From JASLQO01 sp002327525 (GTDB lineage Bacteria; Pseudomonadota; Gammaproteobacteria; Pseudomonadales; Azotimanducaceae), in contig JASLQO010000019.1 of the NCBI GenBank assembly GCA_030744435.1, positions 6,100 to 70,099 on the forward strand: 64,000 nt of DNA, read 5' to 3'. Numbering within the stretch: position 1 is the first letter of the stretch; every line of letters begins with the position of its first letter. The position numbers and the translations under genes are program-made. Below the pieces are notes generated by a model. It saw only the letters and a list, made by a program, of their open reading frames with translations. It had not been told where the DNA came from and made no database searches. This document shows positions 1 through 7,766 of this stretch, piece after piece.

Positions 1-432
1 CATCTCGACGTTGTACTTCACATCGTCGAACACGAAGAACTCGTTTTCGGGCCCGAAGTAGGCGGTGTCTCCGATGCCGGTGCTGGTGAGGTAGGACTCT
101 GCCTTTTTCGCTACCGAGCGCGGGTCGCGGTCGTAGGGCTGCATGGTGCTGGGTTCCACGATGTCGCAGCGCAGGTTGAGCGTGGTCTCATCGCGAAACG
201 GGTCGATCACCGGAGTCTCGTCATCCGGCATCAGGATCATGTCGGACTCGTTGATGGACTTCCATCCGGAGATGGAAGAACCGTCGAACATGACGCCGTC
301 GGCCATGGTATCGGCGTCGATGCGCGACGCGGGTACCGTGGTGTGCTGTTCTTTGCCGCGAGGGTCGGTAAATCTGAGATCCACCCAACGTACGTCCTGA
401 TCGGAAATCATTTTCAGAGTGTTTTCGGACAT
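1..432 (-). CDS. glnA: Glutamine synthetase type I, N-terminal part (cut by window edge)
   Basis: Only the first 144 codons are present; the gene runs off the left edge. The translation starts MSENTLKMISDQDVRWVDLR and holds the N-terminal beta-grasp region, the GSSISGW segment near residue 50 and the ENEFFVFDD segment near residue 130 that begins the catalytic domain. Type I enzymes are dodecamers that make glutamine from glutamate, ammonia and ATP in the cytoplasm and are usually controlled by adenylylation of a C-terminal tyrosine, which is outside the window. The start ATG (430-432) is preceded by a purine-rich AGGAG-like stretch. A second, type II enzyme is encoded at 4394-5407. I found no convincing sigma-54 site in the 123 bases upstream. 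Confidence 0.95.
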   Translation of the reverse strand, partial: MSENTLKMISDQDVRWVDLRFTDPRGKEQHTTVPASRIDADTMADGVMFDGSSISGWKSINESDMILMPDDETPVIDPFRDETTLNLRCDIVEPSTMQPYDRDPRSVAKKAESYLTSTGIGDTAYFGPENEFFVFDDVKYNVEM

Positions 433-490
433 CCTTCTATCTCCTGGATTGATCATGGGCGGCACACACGGCCTCCCGCTTTTGGTGAAG

Positions 491-535
491 GAAGGACGAT
501 GGCGGCGATCTCGGACACCGGTGCAGCCGTCCTTC
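491..535. repeat. Inverted repeat between glnA and the TusA-like gene
   Basis: Perfect 8-bp arms GAAGGACG (491-498) and CGTCCTTC (528-535) enclose a 29-base spacer. It lies just downstream of the TusA-like stop codon and upstream of glnA. No T-run follows on the minus strand, so it is at best a weak terminator or an RNA structure. Confidence 0.3.
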
Positions 536-555
536 GGCTCGGTGTGCCGGGAATC

Positions 556-810
556 TCAGTTCTCCATCACGTGAATCGTCAGGCGTATTTCCCGTCCTTC
601 CCGTTGCGTGTCGAGCAGCTCATGACCATGAACACGGCACCATGCCGGAATGTCGTGCAGGGTGCCGGGGTCGGTGGCTAGAACCTCGAGCACGGTTCCC
701 GGCGCCAGCCCCTTTATCTTGTCCTGGGTGCGGATCACCGGAAGAGGACACAGTAACCCCCGTACGTCCAGTGTTTCAAGAGGCCCGGAACTGGAAACGC
801 AGTCAGACAT
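556..810 (-). CDS. TusA/SirA-family sulfur carrier protein
   Basis: An 84-residue protein of the TusA family. The diagnostic CPLP motif sits at residues 21-24 inside LDVRGLLCPLPVIR; in this family the Cys carries a persulfide that is passed to sulfur-accepting enzymes. The chosen ATG at 808-810 overlaps the stop codon of the upstream PP-loop ATPase gene by 8 bases (ATGTCTGA), which implies translational coupling. A longer reading from 825 is possible but would extend further into that gene. The overlap suggests that this carrier donates sulfur to the PP-loop enzyme. The exact paralogue (TusA, TusA-like, YedF) cannot be told from sequence alone. Confidence 0.88.
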   Translation of the reverse strand: MSDCVSSSGPLETLDVRGLLCPLPVIRTQDKIKGLAPGTVLEVLATDPGTLHDIPAWCRVHGHELLDTQREGREIRLTIHVMEN

Positions 811-1882
811 GCCAACCCTGGTCAATTTCGTGGGGCAGCAGTGGTCTGGCGATCAGTTCGCGTACTTCACCATCCGGGAACACTATTTCGGCCGTTATCT
901 CGGCCGCATTCTTCCCCTGACAGTAGCGTCCCAGGATGCGGGCGGCGAGATCGACATCGTCCGCTTGCGGTGTGCCGTCGATCAGACACAGGGGGCCCTT
1001 GTGGCTGGTGGCCCGCAGGGCGGCGAACTGGTGCCGGTAACCTTCCAGATAGTTGTTCTCTCCCTCATCGCGGCCGACGATCACCTTGAAATTGGGTGCG
1101 GGGCGAATGTGACGACCGACCTTCAGCAGCATGATGTCGTCGAGTTCGTAGTCACGGCTCGCGTTTGACGCCCAGAGATCGGCGAGCTTCCTCACGTACT
1201 GTTCATCGGTCAGAAAACAGCAGCCGCCGGCTGGCTGTGCCCAGTCCGAGAAGCCAAACGACTCGGCGAGCGCAATCTGGGGTTTGCGGTTGCGCCCCTG
1301 GAAGTCGTAGAGAGCCTCGCGATCCACCCACCCTTCGCGCTCCGGTAATGTGGGCGGCAGGTTCTTCGCGCACAGCGGCCGCAACAGGCGGTCATCGGCA
1401 CCCGATTCGCGGGCGATGATCGGCATGGTGGCTTTGCGCTGGCTCTTGGGCCGTTGGCCGATGACTTCGCCGGTGATGATGAAGTCGAAATCGTGTTCTT
1501 CCATGAAGGTCCACGCCAGCGCCTTCTTCACCATGAAGATCTTGCAATCGAGGCAGGGATTGAGATGCTGCCCGTAACCGTACTTCGGATGCAGCAGTAC
1601 GTCCTTGTATTCCTCGATGACGTCGACGATGTGCAGCTTCATGCCGAGCTGCTCCGCAACCCACAAGGCGTTGTTGCGTTTGGGTTTGTTCTGCTGCGAG
1701 CTACGGATGGCATGCGTGTGGCCCTCGACACAAAAGCCGGTGAAGAAGTTAATGCCTTCCACGTGTACGTCCTGTTCCATGATTACCTTTGCGGCCAGCA
1801 TGGAGTCGAGGCCGCCCGATATCAGGGCCACGGCCTTTTTTTGACTGCCTTTGTGCTTCTGTTCATGCGCGGCTTCCGCCAT
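803..1882 (-). CDS. PP-loop ATPase, probable tRNA thiolation-type enzyme
   Basis: A 359-residue cytoplasmic protein. The PP-loop SGGLDS is at residues 22-27, the signature of ATP pyrophosphatases that adenylate a substrate carbonyl (MnmA, ThiI, TtcA). A CxxC pair (C110, C113) and an adjacent CC pair (221-222) are candidates for persulfide or metal chemistry. The segment GEVIGQRPKSQ (about 138-148) is typical of a PP-loop family often annotated as MnmA- or ThiI-like. The C-terminal stretch around VGRDEGENNYL resembles a DUF814/NFACT-R-type RNA-binding region. The gene overlaps a TusA-like carrier, so a sulfur relay to a tRNA base is a reasonable inference, but the modified base is unknown. It is divergent from typA, with only 44 bases between them. 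Confidence 0.8.
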   Translation of the reverse strand: MAEAAHEQKHKGSQKKAVALISGGLDSMLAAKVIMEQDVHVEGINFFTGFCVEGHTHAIRSSQQNKPKRNNALWVAEQLGMKLHIVDVIEEYKDVLLHPKYGYGQHLNPCLDCKIFMVKKALAWTFMEEHDFDFIITGEVIGQRPKSQRKATMPIIARESGADDRLLRPLCAKNLPPTLPEREGWVDREALYDFQGRNRKPQIALAESFGFSDWAQPAGGCCFLTDEQYVRKLADLWASNASRDYELDDIMLLKVGRHIRPAPNFKVIVGRDEGENNYLEGYRHQFAALRATSHKGPLCLIDGTPQADDVDLAARILGRYCQGKNAAEITAEIVFPDGEVRELIARPLLPHEIDQGWHV

Positions 1883-1926
1883 AATCGCGCCCCTTTTTTT
1901 GGCCGCGCAGTCTAGAGTTACCGTCA

Positions 1927-3726
1927 GTGACAGACAAGCTTCGCAACGTCGCCATCATCGCCCACGTGGATCACGGCAAAACCACGCTGGTGGACTGTCT
2001 GCTCCGGCAGACAGGCACCGTCGATCTGTCCGCGCGCGAGCGTGTGATGGACAGCAACGATCTCGAGCGCGAGCGTGGTATCACCATACTCTCGAAAAAC
2101 ACTGCTATCGACTACCAGGATTGCCGCATCAACATTGTCGACACGCCAGGACACGCGGATTTCGGCGGCGAGGTGGAACGCATCATGTCCATGGTGGATT
2201 CGGTGCTGCTGCTAGTAGATGCGGTGGAAGGACCGATGCCACAGACGCGTTTCGTGACCCAGAAGGCCTTCGCGAGGGGCTTGAAACCGATTCTGGTGGT
2301 GAACAAGGTAGATCGCGACGGTGCCGACCCGTACCGGGCCATCGATGAGGTGTTCGATCTGTTCGATTCTCTCGGCGCGACGGATGAGCAACTCGACTTT
2401 CCCATCATCTATGCATCCGCTCTGCACGGCGTTGCCGGTGAATCCCCGGAGGTGCTGGCGGATGATATAACCCCGCTGCTAGACGAGATCGTGAAACGTG
2501 TGCCGGCGCCAGAGGTAGACCTCGACGGACCGCTGCAGATGCAGGTTTCCTCACTCGACTATTCGAGCTACGTGGGCGTGATGGGCGTGGGACGCATCAG
2601 CCGCGGTACGCTGAATCGCAACACACAGGTTGCTGTGGTCAGCCGTGACGGTATCGTGCGCAGGGCACGGGTGCTCGGTGTGCTCGGCTACTACGGACTC
2701 GAGCGCTTCGAGCTCGACTCTGCCGGCGCCGGAGACATCGTCTGCGTGACGGGTATTGAAGACATCGCCATTTCGGACACCATCGCGAGCCTGGAACGAC
2801 CGGAGGCGCTGCCGCCTCTAACTGTGGACGAGCCGACACTCACAATGATGTTCTGCGTGAATACTTCACCGTTCGCCGGTAAGGAGGGTGACTTCCTGAC
2901 GAGCCGGCAGCTGAAGGAAAGGCTGTGGCGGGAGGCCTCACACAACGTGGCCCTTGGCGTGGCAGAAACCGACGACCCTGATCGTTTTCTGGTGTCCGGA
3001 CGCGGCGAGCTGCATTTGTCGGTCCTGATCGAGAGCATGCGCCGCGAGGGGTACGAGCTGGCGGTGTCCCGCCCGCACGTGATCAGCAAGGAAGTCGACG
3101 GTATCCTGATGGAGCCGTTCGAGGAACTGAGTGTGGATGTCGAGGAAGCGCATCAGGGCAAAGTGATGGAGGCGCTCGGAGAGCGGCGCGGCGCTTTGAT
3201 CGACATGCAGCCGGATGGTCTCGGCCGCGTGCTGCTGCGCTACCGAATCGCCACAAGGGCACTCATGGGCTTTCGCCTGATTTTTCTCTCCATCACGTCC
3301 GGCACGGGCATCATGACCTTCGCCGGTGCTGGTTTCGGACCCCGGGTCGGCGGTGACATCGCCAAACGCAGCAGCGGCGTGCTCATCTCCAATGCGGAGG
3401 GCAAGGCGGTCGGTTTTGCGCTTTTCAATCTGCAGAATCGAGGGCGCTTGATGATTGCGCCCAACGATCCGGTATACGAGGGTATGGTGGTCGGCATTCA
3501 CAGCCGCAACAACGACCTCACGGTCAATCCAATGAAGGAGAAGAAGCTCACCAACATACGTGCCGCCGGCAGCGATGAGAATATCCTCTTGTCGGCCCCG
3601 GTGCGCCATACGCTCGAGCAGGCGCTCGAGTTCATCGAGGACGACGAGCTGGTGGAGGTCACGCCAAAAGCCATCCGTGTGCGCAAGCGTCATCTGAAAG
3701 AGGTGGAGCGCAAGCGCGCTTCCTGA
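1927..3726 (+). CDS. typA: Translational GTPase TypA/BipA
   Basis: A 599-residue ribosome-binding GTPase of the EF-G/LepA family, which helps 50S subunit assembly and stress adaptation. The G1 motif AHVDHGKTT is at about residues 12-20, followed by the RERGITI switch region, DTPGHADFGGE (G3) and NKVDRDGA (G4). The BipA-specific C-terminal part contains GTGIMTFAGAGFGPR-like and NLQNRGRLMIAP sequences. The length matches the family (about 600). The start is GTG at 1927 (VTDKLRN), giving the expected family N-terminus. It is followed after 4 bases by dtd on the same strand, so the two are probably cotranscribed. Confidence 0.96.
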   Translation: MTDKLRNVAIIAHVDHGKTTLVDCLLRQTGTVDLSARERVMDSNDLERERGITILSKNTAIDYQDCRINIVDTPGHADFGGEVERIMSMVDSVLLLVDAVEGPMPQTRFVTQKAFARGLKPILVVNKVDRDGADPYRAIDEVFDLFDSLGATDEQLDFPIIYASALHGVAGESPEVLADDITPLLDEIVKRVPAPEVDLDGPLQMQVSSLDYSSYVGVMGVGRISRGTLNRNTQVAVVSRDGIVRRARVLGVLGYYGLERFELDSAGAGDIVCVTGIEDIAISDTIASLERPEALPPLTVDEPTLTMMFCVNTSPFAGKEGDFLTSRQLKERLWREASHNVALGVAETDDPDRFLVSGRGELHLSVLIESMRREGYELAVSRPHVISKEVDGILMEPFEELSVDVEEAHQGKVMEALGERRGALIDMQPDGLGRVLLRYRIATRALMGFRLIFLSITSGTGIMTFAGAGFGPRVGGDIAKRSSGVLISNAEGKAVGFALFNLQNRGRLMIAPNDPVYEGMVVGIHSRNNDLTVNPMKEKKLTNIRAAGSDENILLSAPVRHTLEQALEFIEDDELVEVTPKAIRVRKRHLKEVERKRAS

Positions 3727-3730
3727 CCTC

Positions 3731-4168
3731 ATGCGCGTGTTGTTGCAGCGGGTATCCGGCGCGAGTGTGGGCCTCGAGGGTGAATGCGTCGCGGAAATCG
3801 AACGGGGATTGCTGGCGTTCGTGGGCGTTTTCCCCGATGACGGCGAGACGCAGGCCGATTGGCTCGCCGAGAAGACGCTCGGATTGAGGATCTTCCCCGA
3901 TGCCGACAAACCGATGAATCGTTCCGTTCAGGATGTAGGGGGCGAGATTCTCGTCGTCTCGCAATTCACCCTCGCCGGAGACACCAGCAAGGGCAAACGT
4001 CCGGGCTTCAGCACGGCGGCTCCCCCGGATCAGGCCGAGCGGTTGTACAAGTATCTGATCGCACGTCTGAAGGCGCAGGGGGGGCGGGTGCAGGAGGGGC
4101 GGTTCGGGGCCGAGATGCAGGTGGCACTCGTCAACGACGGACCGGTTACGTTTCTGTTGGAAAAGTAA
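3731..4168 (+). CDS. dtd: D-aminoacyl-tRNA deacylase
   Basis: A 145-residue DTD homologue that hydrolyses D-aminoacyl-tRNAs, a translational proofreading step. Family motifs are present: the N-terminal MRVLLQRVSGASV, the SQFTLAGDTSKGKRP segment (the SQxT and GxRP-type motifs that build the active site at the dimer interface), and the C-terminal LVNDGPVTF segment with the NxGPVT-type motif. The length equals that of the E. coli protein. The start ATG lies 4 bases after the typA stop. Confidence 0.96.
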   Translation: MRVLLQRVSGASVGLEGECVAEIERGLLAFVGVFPDDGETQADWLAEKTLGLRIFPDADKPMNRSVQDVGGEILVVSQFTLAGDTSKGKRPGFSTAAPPDQAERLYKYLIARLKAQGGRVQEGRFGAEMQVALVNDGPVTFLLEK

Positions 4169-4171
4169 CGC

Positions 4172-4300
4172 TCAGCGGCCGAAGCTTTCCACGCGTACAG
4201 CCAGTTTCTGCTGCAGCACGGCTGGCTTGCGCCGAATGGGCCTTCTTTCGGACTCAGGGGCCTCGTTGAGCTGATCCCGCAGCCGGGCAATTTCAGCCAT
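4172..4300 (-). CDS. Possible small protein of 42 residues
   Basis: A short minus-strand frame reads MAEIARLRDQLNEAPESERR and continues to a basic tail that ends ESFGR. The frame stays open upstream (LLAPTRIQPWEVDT before the ATG), so a longer version starting at TTG or GTG is possible. It lies between dtd and the glnII terminator, and its codon third positions look GC-rich like coding sequence. No family is recognised. It would have to be transcribed through the terminator at 4341-4366 or from its own promoter. Confidence 0.35.
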   Translation of the reverse strand: MAEIARLRDQLNEAPESERRPIRRKPAVLQQKLAVRVESFGR

Positions 4301-4340
4301 GGTGTCCACTTCCCAGGGCTGGATTCGGGTAGGGGCGAGC

Positions 4341-4366
4341 AACGAAAACGGGCCCCGAAGGGCCCG
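4341..4366 (-). terminator. Rho-independent terminator of glnII
   Basis: On the minus strand a CGGGCCC stem, a TTCG tetraloop and GGGCCCG are followed by TTTTCGTT. The hairpin lies 28 bases past the glnII stop codon. This is a textbook intrinsic terminator with a stable UUCG loop. Confidence 0.85.
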
Positions 4367-4393
4367 CTGCGATCACGCGGGAGGAAGCCGTCC

Positions 4394-5407
4394 TCAGAAC
4401 ACTTCCTTCGTCGTTTTGACGATCGCCGCAGCAACCTTGTACGGATCCGCGTTGGATGCCGGGCGACGGTCTTCCAGGCGGCCCTTCCAGCCGTCGTCGA
4501 TGGTGCCCACCGGAATTCGGATGGACGCACCGCGGTCTGATATGCCGTAGCTGAACTGGTCGATCGCCTGGGTTTCGTGCTGGCCCGTCAGACGCTGTTC
4601 GTTGTCGGCGCCATACACGCTGATGTGACGGCCGATGTTCTTACTGAACTGTTCGCAGATACGGGTGAACGTGTCTTCACTGCCTGACTCGCGCATGGGG
4701 CCGTTGGAGAAGTTGGCGTGCATGCCGGAGCCGTTCCAGTCGGTATCGCCCAGCGGTTTCGGGTGCCATTCGATGGCGTAGCCATGCTTCTCGGCGGTGC
4801 GTTCGAGCAGGTAGCGGGCGATCCAGGTCTCGTCACCGGCGCGCTTGGCGCCTTTTGCGAACACCTGAAACTCCCACTGACCGGCCGCCACCTCGGCATT
4901 GATGCCCTCGACGTTGATGCCGGCCTCCAAACACATATCCAGATGCTCCTCGATGCACGGGCGACCGTAGCTGTTGTTACCGCCGACAGAGCAGTAGAAG
5001 GGACCCTGAGGACGCGGGTAGCCGCGATGCGGGAAGCCAGGCGGCAGGTTGGTCACCGGGTCCCACAGAAAGTATTCCTGCTCGAATCCGAACCAGAAAT
5101 CGTCGTCGTCGTCGGCTTCATCGATCGTGGCGCGCCCATTGGACTCGTGTGCGGTGCCGTCTGCATTCAGTACTTCTGTCATGACGAGATAGGCGCTCTT
5201 GCGGTCGGGATCCGGGAAAATGGCCACGGGCTCCAAAAGGCAATCAGAATCGCTGCCGTCAGCCTGCTCGGTGGAGCTGCCATCGAATGCCCACATAGGG
5301 CATTCTTCCAGTGTTCCGCCGAAGTCGGATTCGACGCGGGTCTTGCTGCGCAGGCTCTGTGTCGGCTTGTAGCCGTCCAGCCATATGTATTCCAACTTGG
5401 ATTTCAT
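4394..5407 (-). CDS. glnII: Glutamine synthetase type II (GlnII-like)
   Basis: A 337-residue enzyme of the eukaryotic-like GSII family, much shorter than type I. The N-terminus MKSKLEYIWLDGYKPTQSLRSKT, the MWAFDGSSTEQA segment, GFEQEYFLWD, the VGGNNSYGR region and the NGSGMHANFS active-site segment are typical. It makes glutamine and is not expected to be adenylylated. The start at 5407 is chosen because the family begins MxxxLEYIW; the frame upstream has no homology. GAGGAG lies 12 bases before the ATG. A sigma-54 promoter and two NtrC-type sites lie upstream, and a strong terminator follows. Rhizobial glnII genes are known to be under NtrC/sigma-54 control, so nitrogen-limited expression is likely. 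Confidence 0.95.
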   Translation of the reverse strand: MKSKLEYIWLDGYKPTQSLRSKTRVESDFGGTLEECPMWAFDGSSTEQADGSDSDCLLEPVAIFPDPDRKSAYLVMTEVLNADGTAHESNGRATIDEADDDDDFWFGFEQEYFLWDPVTNLPPGFPHRGYPRPQGPFYCSVGGNNSYGRPCIEEHLDMCLEAGINVEGINAEVAAGQWEFQVFAKGAKRAGDETWIARYLLERTAEKHGYAIEWHPKPLGDTDWNGSGMHANFSNGPMRESGSEDTFTRICEQFSKNIGRHISVYGADNEQRLTGQHETQAIDQFSYGISDRGASIRIPVGTIDDGWKGRLEDRRPASNADPYKVAAAIVKTTKEVF

Positions 5408-5476
5408 TATTGTGTGTGTCTCCTCGGAGTGTGTTGTGTGTTTAAGGATCAACCCTCGTGCTCCTTTTTGGATATA

Positions 5477-5493
5477 GGCAAAAAGCGTTCCGT
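5477..5493 (-). promoter_or_regulatory. Sigma-54 (RpoN) promoter of glnII
   Basis: The minus strand reads GGAACGctttTTGC, with the conserved GG (-24) and GC (-12) separated by exactly 10 bases. This matches the RpoN consensus TGGCACG-N4-TTGC at most conserved positions. The predicted transcription start is near 5466, about 60 bases before the glnII ATG. Confidence 0.7.
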
Positions 5494-5646
5494 TTTTGAA
5501 CGCCCGCCGGGGATCGTTTGTCATCGCGGACTCTGAGCATGCCGGTTCGCTCCACGGTCCCCGTATCTACTGAGCTGGGAGCCCGCACGCAAACCCCGGA
5601 AGGATGCCTCGGCATGGATTCGGTCAGGGCCGCACGCATCCAACTA

Positions 5647-5663
5647 TGCACTAAAATAGTGCG
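5647..5663. promoter_or_regulatory. NtrC-type enhancer site 1
   Basis: TGCACTAAAATAGTGCG is a near-perfect dyad. It matches the NtrC recognition pattern known from enterobacterial glnA (TGCACCA-N3-TGGTGCA). It is centred about 190 bases upstream of the predicted glnII start, a workable enhancer distance. Confidence 0.7.
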
Positions 5664-5676
5664 TGAAAACCCGGGA

Positions 5677-5693
5677 TGCGCCAACGCGGTGCG
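5677..5693. promoter_or_regulatory. NtrC-type enhancer site 2
   Basis: TGCGCCAACGCGGTGCG matches 13 of 17 positions of the strong E. coli glnA site TGCACCAACATGGTGCA. Its centre is 30 bases from site 1, about three helical turns, like the roughly 32-base spacing of the paired sites at E. coli glnA. Confidence 0.65.
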
Positions 5694-5731
5694 AGTATCG
5701 CCCGATGATTGTGCGTTGTTCTACCTGCGGC

Positions 5732-6682
5732 TCACCATTCTTCGTTGAGTATCCGACGCAGTTGTTGGCAATCCAACAGGCGTGCCTCCGGGTCCTTGGC
5801 AATACACCGATGTGCGGCTTTATCGAGCAACGCCGGGATGGGAAATTTCGAATAGGTCGATGGCGGTACGGGCTCTGTCTGGAGGATCTGCTCACGTACA
5901 TCATTGACTGTCTCGCCGGTAAATGGCGGGCGTCCACACAGAACCTCGAACAGCACCACGCCTATGCTGTATATGTCGCTGCGGTAGTCGATAGCCGGGT
6001 CGCGGCGGATCTGCTCTGGCGACATGTAGGTTATCGTGCCCTGTAGCTTGCCCTGGCCGGTCAGATGTGACACCTGTTCCGTGCTGATGGTGGCGGCCGT
6101 TGCATCGTCGAGCTGCGCCTGTTCGGTTTCGCTCCAGACCTTTGCGAGGCCCCAGTCGAGGATGAGTACCTCGCCAAAAGGACCGACCAGGATGTTCTCC
6201 GGTTTGATGTCCCGGTGCACCACGCGGCAGGCGTGGGCGTATTCCAGTGCGTTGGTCACCTGCTGCACGACGTCGATCAGCTGGCCGAAATCATAGCGTT
6301 CCCGGTAGTCGAGCACCTCGCGCAGTGTGTACCCGTGCACCAGTTTCATCGTGAAATAATAGTGGCCACGGTTGGTGCGGCCGAGTTCGTAGGTGGGCAC
6401 GGTGTTCGGGTGTTGCAGCATTGCGCTGATGCGCGCCTCGCGCAGGAAGCGCTGTTGCTCGACGGCGTCATTCTCGAACTCGGGGCGAAGTTTCTTGTAG
6501 CAAACGACCCGCCCCAGGTGCAGGTCTTTGCATGACTGGATGATGCACTTACCACCACGCGCAATGGTTTTGAAATAGGCGTAGCGGTTCCCGGGATTCA
6601 GGATCTTGGGAAGCGGTTTGTCGGTCTCTTCCAGAGTAACGACGCTGCCCGTGTCTGGGGGTGGCTCGGGGAAGGTGGTCAT
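5732..6682 (-). CDS. Serine/threonine protein kinase
   Basis: A 316-residue soluble kinase of the bacterial eukaryotic-like (Hanks) type. Visible motifs: a degenerate glycine loop IARGGKC (about 40-46), the lysine pair in VCYKKL (63-64), the catalytic loop HRDIKPEN (156-163), a DWG triplet in place of DFG (176-178), GTITYMSPEQ in the activation segment and DIYSIGVVLFEVLCG in the C lobe. There is no transmembrane segment, PASTA repeat or sensor domain, so the protein is essentially a bare kinase domain with an N-terminal tail of about 30 residues. DWG is common in kinases of planctomycete and myxobacterial type. The stop lies about 40 bases upstream of the NtrC-type sites of glnII. A functional link to nitrogen control is possible but unproven. 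Confidence 0.92.
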   Translation of the reverse strand: MTTFPEPPPDTGSVVTLEETDKPLPKILNPGNRYAYFKTIARGGKCIIQSCKDLHLGRVVCYKKLRPEFENDAVEQQRFLREARISAMLQHPNTVPTYELGRTNRGHYYFTMKLVHGYTLREVLDYRERYDFGQLIDVVQQVTNALEYAHACRVVHRDIKPENILVGPFGEVLILDWGLAKVWSETEQAQLDDATAATISTEQVSHLTGQGKLQGTITYMSPEQIRRDPAIDYRSDIYSIGVVLFEVLCGRPPFTGETVNDVREQILQTEPVPPSTYSKFPIPALLDKAAHRCIAKDPEARLLDCQQLRRILNEEW

Positions 6683-7007
6683 GGGGTAAGGGTAACGCCA
6701 AGCCGGGCTTGCCGCGACAATCGATGTGCGCTACGGCTGGCGTACGGCCCGGCAATCGCCGTTTCTACGCCGTGGCCGAATCATCGGGTAGTGGTTTTTC
6801 CTGAAACAAATTGGGCTGTAAGTAGCAAATAGTTCTGTCCGCTTTTGTCTCAGGGCCGGCGAGCCTTTTAGGCGAGCTCGCCGGCGGAGGTAAACAGCGC
6901 AGCGGTTACGTTGCGGCCTTGGAAGCTCGTCCGTCAGATACGGATCAACCCGTGCGCGATGTGAGGCTCGAAAGGGACGAAGTCCAAGGCCGTCCCCCGA
7001 GAGGGCA
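6683..7007. other. Intergenic region between the kinase and tatC
   Basis: No convincing gene lies in these 325 bases. It holds a perfect 10-bp inverted repeat, GCCGGCGAGC (6855-6864) and GCTCGCCGGC (6876-6885), with an 11-base loop. No T-run follows on either strand, so it may be a weak or Rho-assisted stop for the tat operon. The kinase promoter should lie on the left side of this stretch. Confidence 0.4.
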
Positions 7008-7766
7008 TCAGTGAATCTCGTTCCGCTTCTCGACCATGCGTGCGAAGACGATACCAATTTCGAACAGCACCCATGCGGGGATGGCCAACAGCAACTGCGA
7101 AATCACGTCGGGGGGGGTGAGCAGCATGCCGATGATGAAACACCCCACTATCATGTAGGGCCGTTTGGTTGCCATGCTCTGAGCGCTGGCGATTCCGGTC
7201 CAGGCGAGTAACAGGGTTGCGATGGGAATCTCGAAGGCGATGCCGAAGGCGAAGAACATCTTGATCACGAAATCGAGATAGCGGCTGATGTCGGTCATCA
7301 TGGTCACGCCCTCGGGGGCGACGCCGACCAGAAACTGGAACACGAGCGGAAACACCAGAAAATACGCGAACGCGGTGCCGAGATAGAAGAGCAGGATGCT
7401 CGAGATCAGCAGCGGGATCGCGAATTTCTTCTCATACAGATACAGCCCCGGGGAGATGAATGCCCAGATCTGGTGCAGTAGAAAGGGCATACCCGCAAAG
7501 ATGGAAGTGAGGATTGCGAGCTTGAAAGGGGTCAGAAAGGGTGAAGCGACTTCGGTGGCGATCATGTTCGAGCCGTCCGGCAGGTGTGCCATCAGGGGAG
7601 CAGCGATGAACGCATACAGCTCGTTTGCCACGAAGTAGAGCGGCACGAACAGCGCCAGCACGATGACCAGGCCGCGGAGTATTCGGGAGCGCAGTTCGAT
7701 GATGTGCGACAGGAAGGGTTGTTCGTCTGAGTCGACCTGAGTGTCGTGTTCGGCCGCGTCAACCAT
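7008..7766 (-). CDS. tatC: Sec-independent protein translocase TatC
   Basis: A 252-residue polytopic inner-membrane protein, the twin-arginine signal receptor of the Tat system. The conserved N-terminal FLSHIIELRSRI segment is at about residues 18-29, and six hydrophobic segments follow, with the family motif FAFGIAFEIP in the second half. The length fits the family (about 250). The start ATG overlaps the tatB stop by 8 bases, which implies translational coupling within tatABC. Confidence 0.96.
   Translation of the reverse strand: MVDAAEHDTQVDSDEQPFLSHIIELRSRILRGLVIVLALFVPLYFVANELYAFIAAPLMAHLPDGSNMIATEVASPFLTPFKLAILTSIFAGMPFLLHQIWAFISPGLYLYEKKFAIPLLISSILLFYLGTAFAYFLVFPLVFQFLVGVAPEGVTMMTDISRYLDFVIKMFFAFGIAFEIPIATLLLAWTGIASAQSMATKRPYMIVGCFIIGMLLTPPDVISQLLLAIPAWVLFEIGIVFARMVEKRNEIH

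Noticed and set aside
433..555. A sigma-54 promoter for glnA type I
   Set aside because: GTGCC-like bases occur, but no GG-N10-GC pair with the right spacing was found.
2938..3909. A 323-codon minus-strand frame antisense to typA and dtd
   Set aside because: No recognisable domain; both genes on the plus strand are complete and conserved.
6855..6885. Perfect 10-bp inverted repeat as a Rho-independent terminator of the tat operon
   Set aside because: Good stem, but no T-run on the relevant strand, so it is recorded only as part of the intergenic region.
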